Origin: Orientia tsutsugamushi | Lineage (GTDB): Bacteria > Pseudomonadota > Alphaproteobacteria > Rickettsiales > Rickettsiaceae | NCBI RefSeq assembly: GCF_900327275.1 | Contig: NZ_LS398548.1 | Span: 1,550,001 to 1,614,000, forward strand | Length of the DNA: 64,000 nt | Direction: 5' to 3' | Part shown: one piece after another, positions 28,235 to 37,748 of the stretch | Layout: every line of letters starts with the position of its first letter | Position numbering within the stretch: position 1 is the stretch's first letter | Made by a program: the position numbers and the translations under genes | The notes under the pieces: generated by a model | Told to the model about the DNA's origin: nothing | Database searches by the model: none | The model's input: only the letters and a program-made list of their open reading frames with translations

Positions 28235-30870
28235 TGGATTACGTAATATACACATTTGGTGGTGGAGACTTATTGTGGCATGTGTTTAACGGCATAGGCA
28301 GAGTCTTTGCTTCAAATAGCGAATACTTCACTCCAGTAGGCCACTTAGCCTTGACTATTGGCGGCATATGGGCTGCTACTAGGGCTATTTTTAGAGGAAA
28401 TATCGGCATCTTTGCTATGGAGTGGTTCTTTCCATCGATATTTATTTTTACGCTGTTATTTGCCCCCAAAGCTACTGTTTGGCTGAAGGATGAGGTATCA
28501 ATGAGTGCACCAGTAAAAGTTGATAATATTCCGATAGGTATTGCAATGTTTGCTTCTCTTTCCTCGCAAACGAGTTACTTTGTGTCCAAAATGTTGGAAA
28601 ATCATCTTTTACCTGCTTATGAAGGACTATCAAGCAGAAAAACTGGTATTATGTTTGGAGCAAAGGCTGTAGCTAAGATTCGAGATGTGCAAATACATGA
28701 TCCAGTAACTTTAACTAATACTAAGGAATTTCTTAGACAATGCTTTATGAAGCCTTACATCATAGGTAATATCTTAGGTAAAAAAGCTGCTGCTCAACAA
28801 ACTAATGATATCATAGGATTTATCGAGCAGAATATACCTAATAATTTCGGTATTTATTATCGCGAACCTAGTAATTTAGGTATTAGTTTCAAGACATGTA
28901 GGCAAGCTACTCCATTAATTAAAGCAGCAATTCATAAAGAATTAAATGAAGGGCTTTTAACAAACTTTGCAGCTGCGATTGGAGTTCAATCTGATCAGTC
29001 ACACATGTTAAGTCAAAGACTAAAAGTCATGACTGGCGACACACTAAAATATTTACAGAGAGAGCAACAAGATATTCATGAATGGATGAAGCAAGCTATG
29101 CTACTTAATGCTAATCGTGAGTCATATGATGACTGGCGTGAGAAGTTTTCATTATCACGAATTTATCCTAATCTGGTGAGTATGCATGCAATCAGAGGGC
29201 TATTTCAACAGTCGTTTTCGTATCTAGTAGCTGGAGAAATTGCTGCTCACATGATGCCTATTTTACAATCTGTTTTTTTTGCAGTAGTAGTTTCAATGAT
29301 CTTTATTGTATTTCCAATGGCCTTACTGCCTGGCGGCTACAACATATTAAAAACATGGATTTTGTTAATAATATGGGTCAGCAGCTGGCCAGTATTTTTT
29401 ACAATAATCCATTGTCTAGGAATGATCAGCTTATCCAGTAAATCTGGAGCTTTCGGTAGTGATTATGGGCTGAATATGCTATCGCAAGGAAGCTTTGCAG
29501 AGATGATTTTATATAGCTATGCTACATTTCAAATGCTTGCGTCATCAATACCAATGCTTTCTTGGGCAGTGATAAAAGCTTGCGCTCATGCTACAGCTAA
29601 CTTAGCCAGCCAGTTCTCTCCTATACAAGTTGCTAGCAGCTTAGGAAGTAATATAGTCGACAATAACTTGAGTATGGATAATTACAGCATAGGCAATAGA
29701 ACTATTTCTCAACAAAACCTAGCTCCTTCATTACATATGGCTGCTATTATCAATGATGGTAGTATAACAGTCACTACAACGTATGATGGTCGAGAAATTA
29801 TAAATAAAAACGTAGATTTATTATTAGATAACTACCGCTCTTCTGCACTGCTACAATCTGGATATCAAAACCAGTTTGTGCGTTCACAGAGCAATCTTGA
29901 TTCACTGACAAAAAGAGAGTCCGATCTTATTTCAACAGGAAACTCCATTACCATGGAAATAGGCAAAAGGTTAACTCATGATGAAGCTCTGTCTATAGGC
30001 CTAACTGAGAGTGAATACCAAGCTCTGCAGAAGGTTGGTTCTAGTAGCATTGCTACTACTGAGCATACAGGTAGTAGCCACAGTAAAAGTAGTGGTACTC
30101 ATGCAGAAGTAGGTGGTAGTATGTTTAATGTTAGCGGTAAAGTTTCAGGAGGGATTATTAATGAAAATAACCAAGGGCAATCAGCTAACCAACAGCAGTC
30201 ATATAATGAAGCAGTATCCAAAATTCAAAGTGCAGTTAAAGAAGGAAGATTTAGTAGTACAAATAGTGAGGTGGAGTCATTAAGTAAAAATCTTAATGCT
30301 AACATTTCTGAGCAACAATCTGTTGGGCAAGAAATAGCTAAAACTAAACAAGAAATGGAGCAACTGACTCATAGTATGAACTATGTATTCCAAAACTCTG
30401 CCACTATTGATCGTAACATTAATGAACTTGTATTAAATGAAATTATTGCTCAAAATCCTGAAATAAGAAGCAAGGAGCAAGCAGCTAGATGGATAATAAA
30501 CCACTCGGCTGAAGCAGAAAAAATTGCTTTTGAGGTTGCTAAAATCAACAATGAAGTACCTAAAAATTTGAATGATCATATTAATGATGGTAACTTTTCT
30601 ACTAAACGAGATATACAAAATACTTTTGAGAAAAATGTTGAACAATTACAAGCTAAGGTCAGTAACATTCATAATAACAGCAATATAATGCATGTACAAA
30701 ATATAAAACAAACTTTTATTGATAATGAAAAAGTAGAGAATCTTGATCGAATTTCTGATAGTATTAAGGATAAGACTAAAGAAATACAGGATGAATTTAA
30801 TAATACTTCTAATTCAGCAGTTATTTTAACTGGCAAACAAGCAGTAAAAAATTTAAATGGTAATAAATGA
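28234..30870 (+). CDS. traG: F-type conjugation protein TraG
   Basis: The 878-aa product has hydrophobic N-terminal half segments near residues 30-80 and 340-395 (VFFAVVVSMIFIVFPMALL, ILLIIWVSSWPVFFTI). This is the TraG-N region. The C-terminal 350 residues are soluble and Ser/Asn/Gln-rich with coiled-coil-like heptads. F TraG is about 938 aa. It acts in pilus assembly through the N-domain and in mating stabilisation/entry exclusion through the periplasmic C-domain. It is intact here. A TPR gene follows after 12 bases. Confidence 0.88.
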   Translation: MDYVIYTFGGGDLLWHVFNGIGRVFASNSEYFTPVGHLALTIGGIWAATRAIFRGNIGIFAMEWFFPSIFIFTLLFAPKATVWLKDEVSMSAPVKVDNIPIGIAMFASLSSQTSYFVSKMLENHLLPAYEGLSSRKTGIMFGAKAVAKIRDVQIHDPVTLTNTKEFLRQCFMKPYIIGNILGKKAAAQQTNDIIGFIEQNIPNNFGIYYREPSNLGISFKTCRQATPLIKAAIHKELNEGLLTNFAAAIGVQSDQSHMLSQRLKVMTGDTLKYLQREQQDIHEWMKQAMLLNANRESYDDWREKFSLSRIYPNLVSMHAIRGLFQQSFSYLVAGEIAAHMMPILQSVFFAVVVSMIFIVFPMALLPGGYNILKTWILLIIWVSSWPVFFTIIHCLGMISLSSKSGAFGSDYGLNMLSQGSFAEMILYSYATFQMLASSIPMLSWAVIKACAHATANLASQFSPIQVASSLGSNIVDNNLSMDNYSIGNRTISQQNLAPSLHMAAIINDGSITVTTTYDGREIINKNVDLLLDNYRSSALLQSGYQNQFVRSQSNLDSLTKRESDLISTGNSITMEIGKRLTHDEALSIGLTESEYQALQKVGSSSIATTEHTGSSHSKSSGTHAEVGGSMFNVSGKVSGGIINENNQGQSANQQQSYNEAVSKIQSAVKEGRFSSTNSEVESLSKNLNANISEQQSVGQEIAKTKQEMEQLTHSMNYVFQNSATIDRNINELVLNEIIAQNPEIRSKEQAARWIINHSAEAEKIAFEVAKINNEVPKNLNDHINDGNFSTKRDIQNTFEKNVEQLQAKVSNIHNNSNIMHVQNIKQTFIDNEKVENLDRISDSIKDKTKEIQDEFNNTSNSAVILTGKQAVKNLNGNK

Positions 30871-30882
30871 TTAGTAATTAAT

Positions 30883-32022
30883 ATGAAAAACGCGTGTAAA
30901 AAATTAGCCATTATTTTATCATTAATATTATTAAATACAGCAGCTGTTGCAGCAGAGCAAAGCATACAACAAGATTTAATTCAAGATAGAGCTGTACTAG
31001 CTAAGGAGTATTTTAATATTGGTAGTTCTTTCTTGAGATTAAAAAAATATTATGAAGCAATAGAAAATTTTAATATAGCTATTAAGTACGATCCAAGTTA
31101 TGCGACAGCATATAATAGCAAAGGAATGGCTTTGCACTATTTAAGCAAATATCACGAAGCTATTAAAAATTATAATATAGCTATTAAATACAAACCTGAT
31201 TTTGTAGAAGCTTATAATAACAAAGCTGTATCTCATAGAAAACTTGGAAAAAATGAAGAAGCAGTAATACTTTGTAATCTCGCAATTAAATATAAACCCG
31301 ACTATGCAGAAGCTTATATTAATAAAGGAGCTTCTTTAAACGACTTAGGGCAGTATGAAGAAGCAATGGAAAACTTTGATATAGCTATTAAATATAGTCC
31401 GAGTAATGCAACGGCTTATTATAACAAAGGCATAGCGTTAATGTATTTAATGCAACTTCAGGATGCTATTGAAAACTATAATCTTGCCATTAAATATAAG
31501 GCAGATTACTCAGAAGCATATAATAATAAAGGGCTAGTACAGATATTTTTGGGTCAATTTTCAGAATCGATAAAAAATTTTAACTTAGCTATTAAGTATG
31601 ATTCTAATGATGCAACAGCATACCATAACAAAGGTTATGTGCTAAGTATGTTAAAAAGATATCCAGAAGCAATAAAAAGCTGCAATCTAGCAATTAAATA
31701 CAATCCGAATTGTGCAGAGGCTTACTACCGTAGAGGAATGATTTTTGAAAAATTAGGTAAACATCAAGATGCGATTAAAAATTATGATATAGCTGCTAAA
31801 TATAATCCTAATTTTGCTGAAAACTATCTTGAAAAAGGAATATCATTAGTAAGTTTAGGACAGTACTCAAAGGCTAAGGAGAATTTTAACTTAGCTATTA
31901 AATATAATCCTAATATCATTGCAGAATACGAAGCAATGTTTAAAAAGTTAACAGAATTCGAGAATTTAACTATTGCAAAAGACTATGAGCAAAAACTACA
32001 GATATTGAAAAAATACTCTTGA
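30883..32022 (+). CDS. Secreted TPR-repeat protein inside the tra operon
   Basis: The 379-aa product has a clear signal peptide (LAIILSLILLNTAAVAA) followed by nine 34-residue TPR units of the type AEAYxNKGxxLxxLGxxxEAIxNYNxAIKYxP. It is tucked between traG and traD with gaps of 12 and 5 bases, in the place where F encodes traS and traT. TPRs bind protein partners, so surface, exclusion or host-directed roles are conceivable but unproven. The related TPR gene at 43956 lacks the signal peptide. Confidence 0.8.
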   Translation: MKNACKKLAIILSLILLNTAAVAAEQSIQQDLIQDRAVLAKEYFNIGSSFLRLKKYYEAIENFNIAIKYDPSYATAYNSKGMALHYLSKYHEAIKNYNIAIKYKPDFVEAYNNKAVSHRKLGKNEEAVILCNLAIKYKPDYAEAYINKGASLNDLGQYEEAMENFDIAIKYSPSNATAYYNKGIALMYLMQLQDAIENYNLAIKYKADYSEAYNNKGLVQIFLGQFSESIKNFNLAIKYDSNDATAYHNKGYVLSMLKRYPEAIKSCNLAIKYNPNCAEAYYRRGMIFEKLGKHQDAIKNYDIAAKYNPNFAENYLEKGISLVSLGQYSKAKENFNLAIKYNPNIIAEYEAMFKKLTEFENLTIAKDYEQKLQILKKYS

Positions 32023-32027
32023 GATAG

Positions 32028-33782
32028 ATGAATTTTCAGAATCAAGGAAATTTCACAAGAGGATCGCAGTTATTTGCTCATAAGTTAAGAATGTTTGGGC
32101 AAGGTAGTACCAACGTTTTTATAATTGGATTAGGATTATCGATATTCTGGATTATATGTCGATTATATCAAAAAGTTTGTCTGAGCAGTTTGTATTATTT
32201 TGTAATTGAAAGATATGTGCAGCTTAAGCTAGCAATTGGTGAGCATTTTTATGATATCGATCAAATAGGCATTAAGTTTTATAGTTTAAGGTTTAAAAAA
32301 TGGATGCACCTCAATGCTCAAGACTTTTTGCATGAGTTTTATACAGGCCAACATGGATTTAAAATACAGCAATTATGGGAATTCTTAATCAATTCAGCAT
32401 TGTTAGAAGGATTAATTGTTTTTACTATTGGTGTGATAATCTCAATTGTTTTCTTTACAGCTCAAGGTAAAAAAACGATTATTAAGGCCAAAATTAGAGG
32501 TGCTGATTTTGTAGGATACAAATGCTTAGCCAAAATGCTAAAAAGCGCTAAAAAGGCCTCGAAAATCCGTTTTGGAGGCTTACCATTAGTAAAGAATAGT
32601 GAAAGATTACACATTCTGATTACTGGAACAACAGGTACCGGTAAAACTAATATGCTTAACGAACTGCTACCACAAATTCGATTACATAAGGATCGAGCAA
32701 TAATTGTAGACACTACTGGAGCTTTTACTGATAGATTTTTTGACCCTAAATGTGATAAGCTGCTTAATCCTTTTGAAAAAAATAGTGAACAATGGTTGCC
32801 TTGGAATGATTGTTTTGAAGCAGCTGATTTTCATGATATAGCGAGTAGTTTTAGTAATTATACTCCTAAACTTGATGACTTTTTTGCTAAAAATGCTGAA
32901 TTAGTCTTGTCTGAAGCATTGAAGCTATATAAGGATGATAAAGATATCATAAAACTAATTCATACAATCATTTACTCTGATAATAGACAATTTGCAAAAG
33001 CTTTTAGAAGCACTGCCGTATCAGGTATTATAAGCGAAAGCGCGCTCGAAACTTCTGCAGGAATTCAGTCTACGCTTGGAAAGAATATTACTTCGCTACA
33101 ATATTTAAAGCCTGGAGGTAGTTTTAGCATAAAAGAATGGTTTAGTAATTCAAATGAAACTAGCTGGCTATTTATCACAGCTAACCCAAATCAAAGAGCT
33201 ACTTTATGCCCACTTATTTCAGCCTGGATAAGCATAGCTATCAAGGCTTTGATGTGTAGAAATCCTAATCATGATAACAAAAACATGTGGTTTATACTTG
33301 ATGAACTGCCAGCTCTACAAAAAGTTTCGTCTTTACCAGTTGCTTTAGCTGAAAGTAGAAAGTATGGAGGCTGCTTTGTTGCTGGATTGCAGAACATTCA
33401 TCAATTAGAAGCAATATATGGGGCTGCTGAATGTGCTTCTATGCTGGATTTGTTTAATAGTAAATTTATTTTTCGAGTTAGCGATCAGGTTACAGCCTAT
33501 AAATCAGCATTAACACTAGGTGAGCAAGAGATAATTGAAACTCAAGAGAACTTGTCATATGGATCAAATACTATGCGAGATGGGGTAAATATGAATAATG
33601 TTGAGCGTAAAAAGATTTTAGTTATGCCATCTGAAATTATGAACCTACCAGACCTTACATGTTATGTAAAGCTTGCTGGTAACTTTCCTATCACAAAACT
33701 AACTATGCAGCTACAAAACTTAAATACAGCTTTTGTTTGTGAATATAAATTGCTCAAAAAACTTAAGTTAGTAGAGTATTAA
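32028..33782 (+). CDS. traD: F-type coupling protein TraD
   Basis: The 584-aa product has two N-terminal membrane segments (FIIGLGLSIFWIICRL, LIVFTIGVIISIVFF). The type IV coupling ATPase domain has Walker A GTTGTGKT near residue 200 and Walker B MWFILDELPAL near 423. F TraD is longer (717 aa) mainly by a C-terminal tail. It should link the relaxosome to the channel. It is the last gene of the tra operon. A remnant of its first codons occurs at 45159-45205 after the second TPR gene. Confidence 0.9.
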   Translation: MNFQNQGNFTRGSQLFAHKLRMFGQGSTNVFIIGLGLSIFWIICRLYQKVCLSSLYYFVIERYVQLKLAIGEHFYDIDQIGIKFYSLRFKKWMHLNAQDFLHEFYTGQHGFKIQQLWEFLINSALLEGLIVFTIGVIISIVFFTAQGKKTIIKAKIRGADFVGYKCLAKMLKSAKKASKIRFGGLPLVKNSERLHILITGTTGTGKTNMLNELLPQIRLHKDRAIIVDTTGAFTDRFFDPKCDKLLNPFEKNSEQWLPWNDCFEAADFHDIASSFSNYTPKLDDFFAKNAELVLSEALKLYKDDKDIIKLIHTIIYSDNRQFAKAFRSTAVSGIISESALETSAGIQSTLGKNITSLQYLKPGGSFSIKEWFSNSNETSWLFITANPNQRATLCPLISAWISIAIKALMCRNPNHDNKNMWFILDELPALQKVSSLPVALAESRKYGGCFVAGLQNIHQLEAIYGAAECASMLDLFNSKFIFRVSDQVTAYKSALTLGEQEIIETQENLSYGSNTMRDGVNMNNVERKKILVMPSEIMNLPDLTCYVKLAGNFPITKLTMQLQNLNTAFVCEYKLLKKLKLVEY

Positions 33783-33791
33783 TTCGAAAAA

Positions 33792-34763
33792 TTAATACTC
33801 TATGTTATTTTTTAAATTAATCACTTCTTCTTTTGACAATCCGGTATTTTCAGAAATAAATTCAACTGAAAAGCCAGCTTTTAATAAGTTCATTGCAAGC
33901 TCTTGTGCAGCTTCAGCTCTGCCTTCAGCTCTGCCTTCAGCTCTGCCTTCAGCTCTGCCTTCAGCTCTGCCTTTAGTTTCACCAATCTCTATACCTTCAT
34001 CAATATATTTTGCAGCAATAGTTCTCATAATATTACTTTTTTCTTCTTCAGATAAATACTTAGCCAGAACCTGCTCTAATTCTGGTTGCTGACTCTCTAG
34101 TAATTTAGTATCAGTATACCATAAAAATGATCGTAGGTAAATATAGCCTTTTTCTTTGTCAAGTATTAAAACATGTTTGAACTTTATTAGAAACTCTTCC
34201 CAAAGCTTTAACATATCTCGTTGATGAATGTGCTTTAGCATATATTCGAGCATTCCGATATGCTTTTTCCTAACAATTTCATCATTCGACATACTTTGCA
34301 AATCGACTAATTGATAGTCAGAAGTCATTAATTGCTTAGCTATCATTGAATCGGTAAATAAATCCCACAAATTCCTAGGTGCGTTGTAGACCTCTTTGCC
34401 GTTGTAGATCACTAAATTATACACTAATGGTAATTTAGTTTTTTCTTTCTTATGCCTTTCGCACAATAACAATGTGTATCTCCATAACCGCAGAGCTGTC
34501 CAATAATCGACGGTTGATTGAGCTTCAATTAATATATAAATAAAAGCATTGCCATGCTTTTTGGTTGCAACTCTATAGACGATATCGCTGTATTTTTTCT
34601 TTAACGATTCTTCTATATAACTCTCTTGCTCTACTTTTATTTGTGATAAATCTATTAAACTCTTGAAATCGCTTGGTAAATAATACTCTAGAAATTCTTG
34701 TGCAGCTACTGGATCGCTCATGATTGTCTTTGCCAATGAATCATGCTTTAATTTTTTTGTCAT
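33792..34763 (-). CDS. Rpn/YhgA-family PD-(D/E)XK nuclease with AEGR repeats
   Basis: The 323-aa product opens with the Rpn family pattern HDSLAKTIMSDPVAAQEFLEYYLP. The nuclease core contains YSDIVYRV and FIYILIEAQ, giving the D...ExQ catalytic residues. The C-terminus has five AEGR units (positions 258-279) and a short helical tail ending NTGLSKEEVINLKN. Known for the family: recombination-promoting nuclease. It is convergent with traD; their stop codons are 9 bases apart. Confidence 0.8.
   Translation of the reverse strand: MTKKLKHDSLAKTIMSDPVAAQEFLEYYLPSDFKSLIDLSQIKVEQESYIEESLKKKYSDIVYRVATKKHGNAFIYILIEAQSTVDYWTALRLWRYTLLLCERHKKEKTKLPLVYNLVIYNGKEVYNAPRNLWDLFTDSMIAKQLMTSDYQLVDLQSMSNDEIVRKKHIGMLEYMLKHIHQRDMLKLWEEFLIKFKHVLILDKEKGYIYLRSFLWYTDTKLLESQQPELEQVLAKYLSEEEKSNIMRTIAAKYIDEGIEIGETKGRAEGRAEGRAEGRAEGRAEAAQELAMNLLKAGFSVEFISENTGLSKEEVINLKNNIEY
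33911..33970 (-). repeat. Five perfect tandem 12-bp repeats in the Rpn gene
   Basis: CTTCAGCTCTGC is repeated five times without change on the plus strand and encodes AEGR on the minus strand. Perfect repeats of this type can change number by slippage and keep the reading frame. Confidence 0.95.
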
Positions 34764-34814
34764 ATTTTTTCACTCTATAGTTTTTTAAATAAAAAATGCT
34801 GTGTCATACTCTGC

Positions 34815-37485
34815 CTAGTGTTTCGGACATAATCTTTGTTGTATATTAGTTTGTATTGATTCAATTTTTTCATTAAGTTTTCTTATTTCAGGGCTGATAA
34901 TATTTCTAACAGCATATAATCCTTGAGTTTTTAATACATTATTGAAGTCATTTTTGACTGTACAGACTACTGCTTCCTTATCCTCTAGAACTTTTTCAGC
35001 TTTTTCAGTATTTACGTCATTTTTAACTGCTAGAATGATCTTTTCTTTTGGGCTAGGATTATAGTTTTGCAAATTTTCGGCTTCAATTGCACATAAGATT
35101 TTGCCTTCGACTCCAGCTTGTTGAATGGTTAACGCTGTTTCAATATCCTTTGTAATGATTGTTACAGGTGAGTATTTTGAATTCTGTTGAGCAATTTCAG
35201 CAAATGACCCACTAATTGTACCAACAGATTTTTCAGCTACATCAGCTTTATTACATGTTTTTGAATTCAGAGCTAATATCTTAGCTCCAGTAATTTCATC
35301 TTTGTCATTTTTAACAAAAATAGTGAGTGCAGGCCAGGATTTTTGAGTCTCTTCATCAAAAACCATATTTGCCCTTAAATTATGAATTATTAAAGATTTT
35401 TGAACTATAAATTCCTGTATGGTTTTCTGAATATTTATTAACTACTATCGTTTCCACCTTAGCTTCCTCTTCTTGTTTAAAGTAGTATAGAGATGACGAT
35501 TTATTATACAATTCTTTAACATTCGTAATATCATTTTGTTTTGCTATACTATTATTTTCTGTTTGAGTAAGTTTGGTTGTTTCAACTGCCTTAGTCAGTT
35601 TAGTAATTTCAGGTTCTATAATGTCTCTAATTGACTGGTCTCCACAACTTTGCAGCAGATTATTAAAATCACCATTTTCTGGTGGTTTGACTATACAAGT
35701 TATCGCTCCCTTCATTTCTAACATTTTTGCAGCTTTAATTACAGTATTATAAGTTATAGGATTTTTGCTATCATTATCTGCTGCAATGATGATTTTTTCA
35801 CCAGGAAATGGTGAATAATTTCTCAAATTCGAAATTCCTGCACTAGCAATGATATTACCTTTAATGCCTGATTGCTGCAAGCTCAATGCTGTTTCAGCGC
35901 CTTCTGCTATAATTGTTATATTAGGGTCATTCGCATTTCGCTTTGCGATTGTTATGAACGATCCGCTGATTTTGCCGAAAGATCTTCTGTTAATTAAAAT
36001 ATTCGCCTTATCTCCTGCCGAATTTAGATATACGGCCTGTACTCCGGTAATTTCCCCTTTTGAATTTCTTGCAAATGCTGTAAATGCTGGATAATTTTCT
36101 CTCGTTTGAGTATCAAACAGTATACTTCCTTTTAAGTCTGAACTTGCGGTGCTTTTGTCAAAAGTAATACCACGATTTTCAAGATACTTTTTTACTATTT
36201 CAACTTCTGCGCTTGGGCTCGTATCTATCTCATAACCATGTATTCTGCTTGATCGTTCATACAAGTTTTGAACTTTTGCGATTTTAACACTTTCAGATTG
36301 TTGAGTGTATTGTTGAGAATCGTCAGTCTTAGGCGGTCTCTGATACCGTTGACTAATATTAGACATTCCAACCATACTTTTCAAATATTCCTTTGCCTCA
36401 AAAAAGCTGTATCCTCTTTCTCTTTGAGCCAGGGATAATAAATCACCCTTTTGTCCTGTACTAAAGTCATACCATTTTCCAGCGTACTTGCCCTCGGTGG
36501 TTACTTGTATTTTGCCAGTGTCTCCCCAACGTAATTTTCCGTATGTAGATAGGCGCTTATTTGGATCTCCAAGAATATCACGAGCTATAGTGTCAGCTCT
36601 ATAAGCTATTGCATCCTTCAATTTTTGTAGGTCTTCCTCGCTATTTGAATAATAATCGTTTTTTCTATAGTTTTGAGCAGATTGATATTGCCTTACTTCA
36701 TTTGCTTGAACATCATTATTCTCCTCTTTTGAATTGATAGAGTCTGTCTTAGCTGTGCTAAGCTGCTCTATTAGGTTAGCAACATTTTTTGTAGCTTGCA
36801 CATTGTAGTACAGCCGTACTTGCTCTGCATTCCCTATCATGCTTATGTTAGAACTTTCTATTCCTACACCATTATTATGAAGAACATATACATCTTTTTT
36901 GACAGCTGTTTGTGGGTTACAAACTGTTGTAGCATATCCATGTTTAAAGCTTATTTTATTCAAATCAAAGCTTACCTCGTTTCCTGTATCTGTCTTAGCT
37001 ACAAACTTATTTTCATCAATTGATACTAGAGTTGCAAATTCACTGTTTTGTATTTGTAAATCCTTATCGTTTGTTTGAAAGATAATTCGGTCTCCAGCCA
37101 TGTAGTTAGCATATTTTTTTGATTCAGCTCCTGAAATTAAAATGCTGTATTCTGTACCTTTTAGATCACCATTTTCCTTCATGTAGTTTCTGATGTTTTG
37201 ATTAATATTTTCAGCTTCTTTATGGTCAGCAATTATCAAACGATCCTGCAGCTCAAATTTACTATTCTTCCAATCATTGATTAATTGGTTTATTGATTCT
37301 TTTAGAGTGTTATCAGCTCTCAAGCTATTATTATCACTAAGTAGCACTATGCCATCAGCAATATCACCATTTGTCAGCTTTACAGCCACGTTGTGGTTCC
37401 AGCTGTTAGCCTTAGAATTTTCTATCTCTGTTTTTGAATTATGAATGTTATTGAAATTATTTGAATCATTGATTTTGTCAGTCAT
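34815..37485 (-). pseudogene. Helicase-fragment/primase-like protein with two Toprim modules, frameshifted
   Basis: The 701-residue first frame (35380-37485, ATG behind AAGGTGAGG) starts in the middle of a TraA-type helicase: NQLINDWKNSKF, then YMAGDRIIFQ and LQIQNSEFATL. It continues with a primase-type region (GKWYDFSTGQKGDLLSLAQRERG) and a Toprim domain (TIIAEGAETALSL, IIIAADND). A further module begins, then the frame ends after FNNS. The continuation (34815-35366: FDEETQKSWPALTIF, VTIITKDIETALTI) lies in the next frame, so a 1-base indel near 35385 has split the gene. It is a decayed second copy of a TraA/primase relative. A smaller remnant of it is at 10930-11360. Confidence 0.7.
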
Positions 37486-37553
37486 ATAAAACCTCACCTT
37501 CGCATCACTAAATTGTTTTGTGGTATAAATATTTGATATTTTTACCGTTTGAA

Positions 37554-37682
37554 TTATAATTTTATTGCTAAGTGATTATTGAGATAGTTTTCTAACAGAT
37601 GCAGATCTTCAAAATTCCAGCGCTTCCAATATTCTCTTAGCAAGGCATAATGCGAATTACAAAAATCGCTTTCGGTTATCAT
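37554..37682 (-). CDS. Small ORF between traA and primase-like gene, doubtful
   Basis: A 42-codon frame begins MITESDFCNSHYALL and ends YLNNHLAIKL. It is aromatic-rich and could be a remnant. No Shine-Dalgarno is visible before the ATG. I do not recognise it. Confidence 0.25.
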   Translation of the reverse strand: MITESDFCNSHYALLREYWKRWNFEDLHLLENYLNNHLAIKL

Positions 37683-37748
37683 TTTTTATCTTATTTTGTA
37701 ATTCGCCCTGTGAATGAATAGCTTACATTCAATTTCAAATCTTCAGCA

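Noticed and set aside
33911-33970. Regulatory repeat or binding-site array
   Set aside because: The repeats are in frame within the Rpn coding sequence and encode AEGR units.
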